Positions 63,826 to 64,000 of a DNA stretch of 64,000 bases are shown here, piece after piece. The stretch is from Pseudomonas sp. MMS21 TM103 (lineage in GTDB: Bacteria > Pseudomonadota > Gammaproteobacteria > Pseudomonadales > Pseudomonadaceae), in NCBI RefSeq assembly GCF_022132145.1, contig NZ_JAJISP010000007.1, forward strand, positions 208,860 through 272,859, given 5' to 3'. The stretch's first letter is position 1. Every line of letters begins with the position of its first letter. The notes below the pieces were generated by a model. It had not been told where the DNA came from. It was given only the letters and a program-made list of their open reading frames with translations, and did no database searches. Made by a program: the position numbers and the translations under genes.

Positions 63826-63899
63826 GCGCCACTTCTGCAGGGTTGAGGTTTGGTTCTGCAGGGGTCGGTCGAGGTGATCGAAAGCGGTAAAAGAGGTGG

Positions 63900-63927
63900 T
63901 TGACAGCGGTTTGAAACGCTGTAGAAT
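63900..63927 (+). promoter_or_regulatory. rRNA-type promoter P3
   Basis: TTGACA (63900-63905), 16-base spacer, TAGAAT (63922-63927), followed by TCGCCTCC. Confidence 0.8.
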
Positions 63928-64000
63928 TCGCCTCCCGCTAACGAGAAGCCTAGAGTTGATCGGAAGCGCAAGTGGTTGAAGTTGAAAAGAAATTTTCGTG

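Larger units (their letters stand above)
63696..64000 (+). other. Leader and promoter region of an rRNA operon (16S lies beyond the edge)
   Basis: The 305 bases after tyrS hold no credible gene. They carry three sigma-70 promoters of the same build, described separately, and AT-rich leader sequence. In P. aeruginosa this place after tyrS is occupied by an rrn operon. The 16S start is not in the window. Confidence 0.75.

Overview
The window is a chromosomal segment of a Pseudomonas-type gammaproteobacterium. Nearly every gene has a close Pseudomonas counterpart. The gene order from the tRNA at 4.2 kb to the rRNA promoters at 64 kb follows the P. aeruginosa stretch that runs rmcA-rpoD-dnaG-rpsU ... 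trpE ... vfr ... tyrS-rrn. Differences from P. aeruginosa (no pyocin cluster between trpE and trpG, davDT beside the agt transporter, no speD, a broken SDR gene) suggest another Pseudomonas species. No CRISPR array, insertion sequence or prophage was seen.

1-4.2 kb is the accessory end. A long AT-richer minus-strand gene of unknown family runs off the left edge; it carries one HEPN-like R-x4-H motif. It is followed by a membrane-anchored NERD nuclease-like protein with a zinc finger and a small metallophosphoesterase. A tRNA with a CAU anticodon (probably Ile2) separates this end from the core.

4.3-33.2 kb is core housekeeping: the c-di-GMP enzyme RmcA; the macromolecular synthesis operon rpsU-dnaG-rpoD; tsaD, plsY, folB-folK and cca; the stress cluster prkA-yeaH-spoVR; the envelope and vitamin operon lptD-surA-pdxA-rsmA-apaG-apaH-glpE; and divergently amgK-murU (peptidoglycan recycling), a DjlA-like co-chaperone and a DUF3530 hydrolase.

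33.4-44.1 kb is a complete catabolic module for 4-aminobutyrate and 5-aminovalerate: the two-component system agtSR, the ABC importer agtABCD, then davD and davT. The importer, sensor and first two catabolic enzymes lie in one direction. Two inverted repeats lie between agtR and agtA, and one lies before agtS.

44.2-49.8 kb holds rpe-gph and an uninterrupted trpE-trpG-trpD-trpC block preceded by a 14-residue leader peptide with two Trp codons. 49.8-63.7 kb holds vfr, an OsmC-like gene, coq7, a HIT protein, an AAA ATPase, an SDR remnant, a DUF805 protein, a nitronate monooxygenase-like protein, hemJ, argC, a coiled-coil membrane protein, a bactofilin, erpA, anmK, an M23 peptidase and tyrS. The last 300 bases carry three evenly spaced sigma-70 promoters of the rRNA type, so an rRNA operon probably begins just beyond the right edge.
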